This document shows, in pieces, positions 60,454-64,000 of a DNA stretch of 64,000 bases. The position numbers were made by a program, and so were the translations under genes. Location of the stretch: positions 1,802,501 through 1,866,500 of the forward strand of contig JAUTXW010000356.1 in assembly GCA_030620095.1 (NCBI GenBank), in the 5' to 3' direction. How positions within the stretch are numbered: the stretch's first letter is position 1; the number at the start of each line of letters is the position of its first letter. The notes beneath the pieces were generated by a model, which worked only from the letters and a program-made list of their open reading frames with translations, made no database searches and was not told the DNA's origin. The stretch is from Kuschelorhynchus macadamiae (lineage: Eukaryota > Arthropoda > Insecta > Coleoptera > Curculionidae).

Positions 60454-60608
60454 CATCCATTGCAAGAACAAAAAATTGTCACTTGATATAAACACTAACG
60501 ATGTAAAGATGTTTGGTCATAAACAAATACACGTGAAACTGCTAAAGATCGTGAACTTTGACAAGTCTGTCAGCGAAAATTATGAGGTAACTATGGTAAC
60601 TATTACGG

Positions 60609-60949
60609 TCAAGGACGACTAGATATGTTATCAGTGGAATGTGGGTAGTGTCGTGATATTTCAATGCATACCGAAAATTGACCTTTGTCCTCCCAGATTA
60701 CACAGGACAAACCAGTGTGCGTCGCGGCGTCATAGAAATAGCAACCTGATTTCAAAAATGTACCTTCCTGGCATAGATCACACCTTCCAAGAGAATGGAA
60801 GAATCTACACGACAAAGATTAAGAAAGGTAATAGTTGGAATTGACCTAAAAGAAAATGTTCGTGGTTGGCGGGTGGGTACTTGGTATTTATTCATAAGTA
60901 CTCTAATCTTGTTCTTGCGGAAATTATACAACCGACTGCTAATTCTCAA
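60609..60949 (-). pseudogene. Cysteine-rich reading frame, unrecognised
   Basis: Two overlapping minus-strand frames (60949-60752 and 60815-60609) give RTFSFRSIPTITFLNLCRV and then LGRCDLCQEGTFLKSGCYFY, with further Cys in LSCVIWEDKGQFSVCIE. The C-x2-C, C, C, C and H spacing could be a decayed zinc-binding C-terminus, as in piggyBac-type transposases, but the match is poor. It could also be chance coding. It lies 150-500 bases upstream of the RAG1-like start. Confidence 0.2.
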
Positions 60950-60967
60950 GATTTCACTCGGATTATC

Positions 60968-61174
60968 TGAGTACGAGACATCGTTATTGAAAGAGACGAT
61001 ATTATAGCAAGTCTAGATGTCAACTCGTTGTATCCTAGTATTCCTATCGACGAAGCTTTGAGCAAAATTGCTATTAACGAGGATTTTCCGGCTCATATAA
61101 TACAACTACAGAAATTCGTTGGAGACCTCTATTACATTTTCAAAGAAGAAAAGTTTCTAGAGAAAAACCTATAA
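60968..61174 (+). pseudogene. Penelope-like reverse transcriptase fragment
   Basis: The frame reads IERDDIIASLDVNSLYPSIP, IDEALSKIAIN and LQKFVGDLYYIFKEEKF to TAA at 61172-61174. LDVNSLYPSIPIDEAL is the first catalytic block of Penelope-like RTs, and the aspartate is present. Nothing of the finger domain upstream or of YVDD downstream survives. The wording differs from the 20.5-kb element, where the block reads FDVEPLYSISI, so it derives from another Penelope lineage. Confidence 0.6.
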
Positions 61175-62409
61175 AATATGTCCTTAATTTATTTCTTGTC
61201 TCCTCAAATCCATTTATTTTCTTAGTTCGTGAATTACCAAAGAAATACGTCAATTGTTAGAAAAACAATAAAAACAAACAAGTGAATAATTAATACTCTA
61301 TGTTGCAAATTAATGAACGTAAAATATATAAAAAATCGCATATTTAAACAAAAATCTTTTTTTAAGCATTACATTTTATGGTGGTAATATTATGTGGTCT
61401 GCGATCTTTTACCCTGCAGATTTTTTATCTTGGATTGTTCAAAATTTTTTAGAAATGCTAATTGAATGATAAAACAAAGGAAGGTTAATAATAATAAATG
61501 AAAATTAATAGAGAAAATTTGAACTTTTAAATAGCGCTCAGTTCAAACACACAGACCACAAATTTTTGAATATTTGTATCCCAATTATAATTTATCTGAA
61601 TATTCAAGTCTTATATACCACATAGCAAAAAGTCACCCCTTTCTTCACTTTAGTTATTTCTTAGTACTTAGGCCCGAAGTATTTTGTGGCCTGTCTTCAA
61701 TTTATAAAAAAACACATAATAAAGAACACTAAATTTTTATTAACTCAAAATTTTATTTCTTTTTACTTTTTTATGATGACGTCTATTATCAACGTTTTTC
61801 AGATCCTAAGAATATTAAGTAATAATTTACTTAAGTGAAGACAACAAACTTATAATAAACTTATCGAAAAAGCAATTCCCCTGTTTACGGTAAATCGTTT
61901 TTGTATCAGATCGTCTAACAAAACTTTTAGCGGTGAGCGGCGTAGATAAATAAATAAAACTTTGTAGGTATAACGGGATTTGCCAGTAACGTTCCCAAAA
62001 AGTTTTGCATTTAAAATAAGATTTTTATATTACCGGATAAAGAGCCATAATTTTTATGTACTTTTGTAGAAAGCAAGGATCCTATTAAAAGTGTTTAATT
62101 ATTTATTTTTGAATACTGTTAAAAATTTTAACAATTAAACTAGTTGTTTCTTACTCATCATGTGCGTCTCCACCTAAGAAAGAATAACTACAAAAAAAAA
62201 AGATATTTCCCTTTTGTATCAGGGTAACAAAAACTATCAACAAAACATTACTAGTTGTTGTAACAGCAACTAGAAGATTTTAGTTAATCTGGGCGGTATG
62301 CTCCTCATAGACTTTCAATTATGCAGCTCCCGATGTTCTACTCTTTGGCACTCCCTATGTTGATGAACTCATGTATTCCTGTATGAGTATATGGTTAATA
62401 AATAATTAT
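61175..62409. other. No gene seen
   Basis: AT-rich, stop-rich. No repeat recognised. Confidence 0.4.
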
Positions 62410-62834
62410 TATGGCACAAAAATTTTCACTTACCGGATATTTATTTAATGATCAATAAGTATACTGAATTTCGAATTCATCAAGGCGTTGGAGACCCTAA
62501 GAGTTGGAACAAGCTGGGGAGAATAATAGTAGAGGCCGACAGCAACAGTGGAGAAGGGCTGGGTTAAGATCTAAATGTTTTGCGCCACGTAATTAATTAT
62601 TACTCTACTTTATCAAATAAGTTAATGAAGTACTAGGCCGATAATAATTAATTACGTGGCGCAAAACATTTAGATCTTAACCCAGCCCTTCTCCACTGTT
62701 GCTGTCGGCCTCTACTATTATTCTCCCCAGCTTGTTCCAACTCTTAGGGTCTCCAACGCCTTGATGAATTCGAAATTCAGTATACTTATTGATCATTAAA
62801 TAAATATCCGGTAAGTAAAAATTTTTGTGCCATA
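62410..62834. repeat. Near-perfect inverted repeat, 193-bp arms, 39-bp spacer
   Basis: 62410-62602 and 62642-62834 are equal in length and differ at one position that I can find (TTTTCACTTACC against TTTTTACTTACC). The spacer is 62603-62641. The right arm's plus strand ends with ATCCG|GTAAGTAAAA, a strong splice-donor-like sequence; the left arm carries the same on the minus strand. A reading frame in the arms (YTEFRIHQGVGDPKSWNKLG, IIVEADSNSGEGLG) is open on the minus strand of the right arm. Confidence 0.9.
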
Positions 62835-62837
62835 GAT

Positions 62838-62993
62838 TTTGGCGCCCAACGTGGTTTTTTTTAAACAAAAGGGCATTGTGCCATATTTTTGATGCCCAAC
62901 ATTTTTTAAAATAAAACTTCACAGTTATTGTAATTTTTTTAAATAAAGTACATAGTTTTTGTAATAAAAGTAAACAGTTTTGGTGCCCACGTT
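62838..62993 (+). promoter_or_regulatory. Three LTR-primer-binding-site-like motifs
   Basis: TTTTGGCGCCCAACGTGG at 62838-62855 has the form of a primer-binding site (TGG plus the complement of a tRNA 3' end). Decayed versions follow: TTTGATGCCCAACATT (about 62887) and TTTGGTGCCCACGTTT (about 62978). This suggests that the inverted repeat derives from, or lies at, an LTR edge. No gag or pol reading frame follows within the window. Confidence 0.35.
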
Positions 62994-64000
62994 TAATTGA
63001 GAGAAAATCACAGTTTTTGGCTGATTATTGAGTGACTTTTATTTGAGGTTTTGGGGTATATAACACTGTTATATATAGTTAATAAAAGTCATTATTACAT
63101 AATGGGTATAGCATATAGATTTCCTTTTTTTTTCTTTTGAGTACTTTTGGTGAAAGCTTTTCATAGTTTTGCTGCTTAACTGGTAGTGACAGTTTAGCAT
63201 TTAGATTTTATTATCAAAATAAATAAAGCACCCAGTTCGCATTTTGCATTGTATTGCATAATAGCAAAAATATTTCACTATATTTTTTTTCATAAGGCAA
63301 GGTAACTCAGAATCTGTGTTGACCACCTTTGTTAATTAATAATAAAAACTTATAAATAAATAAATTAGTTATAAACAAATAGAACAATAATATTTTATTA
63401 ATTACTTTTAATTGAGAGAAATTACAATTTTACACTTAAGTAAATAAATACTTCTAAATCTTGCTATATACTTGAAATATCTGATTATCCCTGGTTAATT
63501 TTTTAAATTGATTGAAGTTAATCAAGAGTAAATTTTGTGAAAAGGTGATTTACAGATTTGACTCTCCTAGTGTGTCTACTTAAGGGTGTTTTGAGCTAAC
63601 TGTCTTATAAGTTTTCTAAAGCTGCAGTTTTTTTTTTTGATTTTGCTTTCTTTTGACAATTGTACTTGCAGTATTTTTAGAATATTTATATAAAGAACTA
63701 ATCTTATTAACTATAATAAATTCAACATACAATTACAGAACATAATAACTATTAGACATATTTAAGTATTGATTTTTTTTTTAATTTTTTGTCTCCGATA
63801 CAGGTCTTTGAAAATATTTCACTTGATTGGTTATTAGAGTTACAACTTCCGGTATTTTTTTTTTTGGGATTAATTCTCTTTCATGCCTTTTGTCTTTGAT
63901 TGTTTTTTAATTAAAACAATTTTAAGCTTAGTGTTTGGAAGTAGATGGTGTTTCGTTACATCCCATCTGATTCTAGTCTATATCTAGAGTCTGAGATTGC
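62994..64000. other. No gene seen
   Basis: AT-rich leader-like sequence without a long frame up to the window edge. If an LTR element starts at 62.8 kb its coding part would lie beyond 64000. Confidence 0.4.

Larger units (their letters stand above)
57430..60460 (-). pseudogene. RAG1-core/Transib-like transposase gene, three exons, one premature stop
   Basis: Exon 1 60460-60454 (ATGGATG), intron 1 with donor GTAAGT, exon 2 59565-58557, intron 2, exon 3 58396-57430. The exons sum to 1983 bases, a 660-codon frame plus stop with correct phase at both junctions. Motifs: WGCDGSSN (Asp284, expected first catalytic residue), a TAA as codon 289, then SEYKQRM; RFCRPIKF across intron 2; TMVDGKV (Asp391); CQRCLIC (Cys403, 406, 409); NTNDGNTARRFF; LHKVLVH (His574, His579); and LSEEAQESRNKDYRNYR (Glu596/597). 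The C-x2-C, H-x4-H and S-E-x3-E-S-x-N-K pattern parallels the zinc site and catalytic Glu of RAG1 as I recall it, hence Transib/RAG1-like. It would cut DNA by hairpin formation. The stop is the only defect seen. Terminal repeats were not found. Confidence 0.75.

Noticed and set aside
62677..62922. 81-codon minus-strand frame as a host gene
   Set aside because: It lies across the inverted-repeat arm and LTR-like leader; no homology recognised, so it is kept only as a remark on the inverted repeat.

Overview
The window looks like AT-rich nuclear DNA of an insect. That is inferred from the mix of element families (Tc1/IS630, hAT of the zinc-finger-MYM type, a Transib/RAG1-like transposase, Penelope-like and jockey/CR1-like retroelements), from long (TA)n tracts and from spliceosomal introns with GT-AG borders. 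A beetle or hemipteran is my guess; nothing here fixes the species. I find no conserved host gene, no rRNA or tRNA gene and no CRISPR. Almost everything I can explain is transposable-element sequence, mostly decayed and nested, on both strands.

Layout. 0.1-0.5 kb: a decayed transposase tail. 0.67-3.03 kb: an IS630/Tc1-type element with 30-bp inverted ends and TA target duplications. 3.3-4.3 kb: a hAT pseudogene. 6.6-7.3 kb: two tRNA-derived SINE-like copies on the minus strand. 8.4-9.6 kb: a broken gene of an unnamed repeated insect family, with a second divergent copy at 41.8-42.1 kb. 10.4-11.3 kb and many later places: a repeat with recurring GCCGCCATTTTG boxes. 13.4-14.2 kb: a recent tandem duplication around (TA)n. 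15.05-16.12 kb: a minus-strand pseudogene with PIN/FEN-like motifs. 18.1-18.5 kb: an SGNH-esterase-like relic. 19.6-21.8 kb: a Penelope-like element with reverse transcriptase, GIY-YIG endonuclease and inverted termini. 26.36-28.86 kb: a mariner-like element with inverted arms of over 600 bp. 31.95-34.57 kb: a repeat element interrupted by a tandem array whose roughly 215-233-bp units carry a hammerhead-ribozyme-like core. 36.8-38.7, 44.0-45.4 and 51.3-52.5 kb: three non-LTR reverse-transcriptase relics. 39.8-40.7 kb: a Harbinger-like element with a MADF-domain relic. 45.97-51.15 kb: a giant palindromic Tc1 element. Its left arm holds an apparently intact two-exon transposase of 339 residues, while the right-arm copy is dead. 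52.6-55.4 kb: hAT relics. 57.4-60.5 kb: a three-exon RAG1-core/Transib-like transposase of 660 codons with one premature stop. 61 kb: a second Penelope fragment. 62.4-62.8 kb: a 193-bp-arm near-perfect inverted repeat followed by LTR-primer-site-like motifs.

The genes do not form a host pathway. Each is the mobility enzyme of a separate element, and most lost function by stops, frameshifts or nested insertion. The best candidates for new biology are the RAG1-like gene, the hammerhead-bearing tandem array, the intron-containing Tc1 transposase in a palindrome, and the 62.4-kb inverted repeat. All family names come from motif recognition by eye and recall, without any database search.
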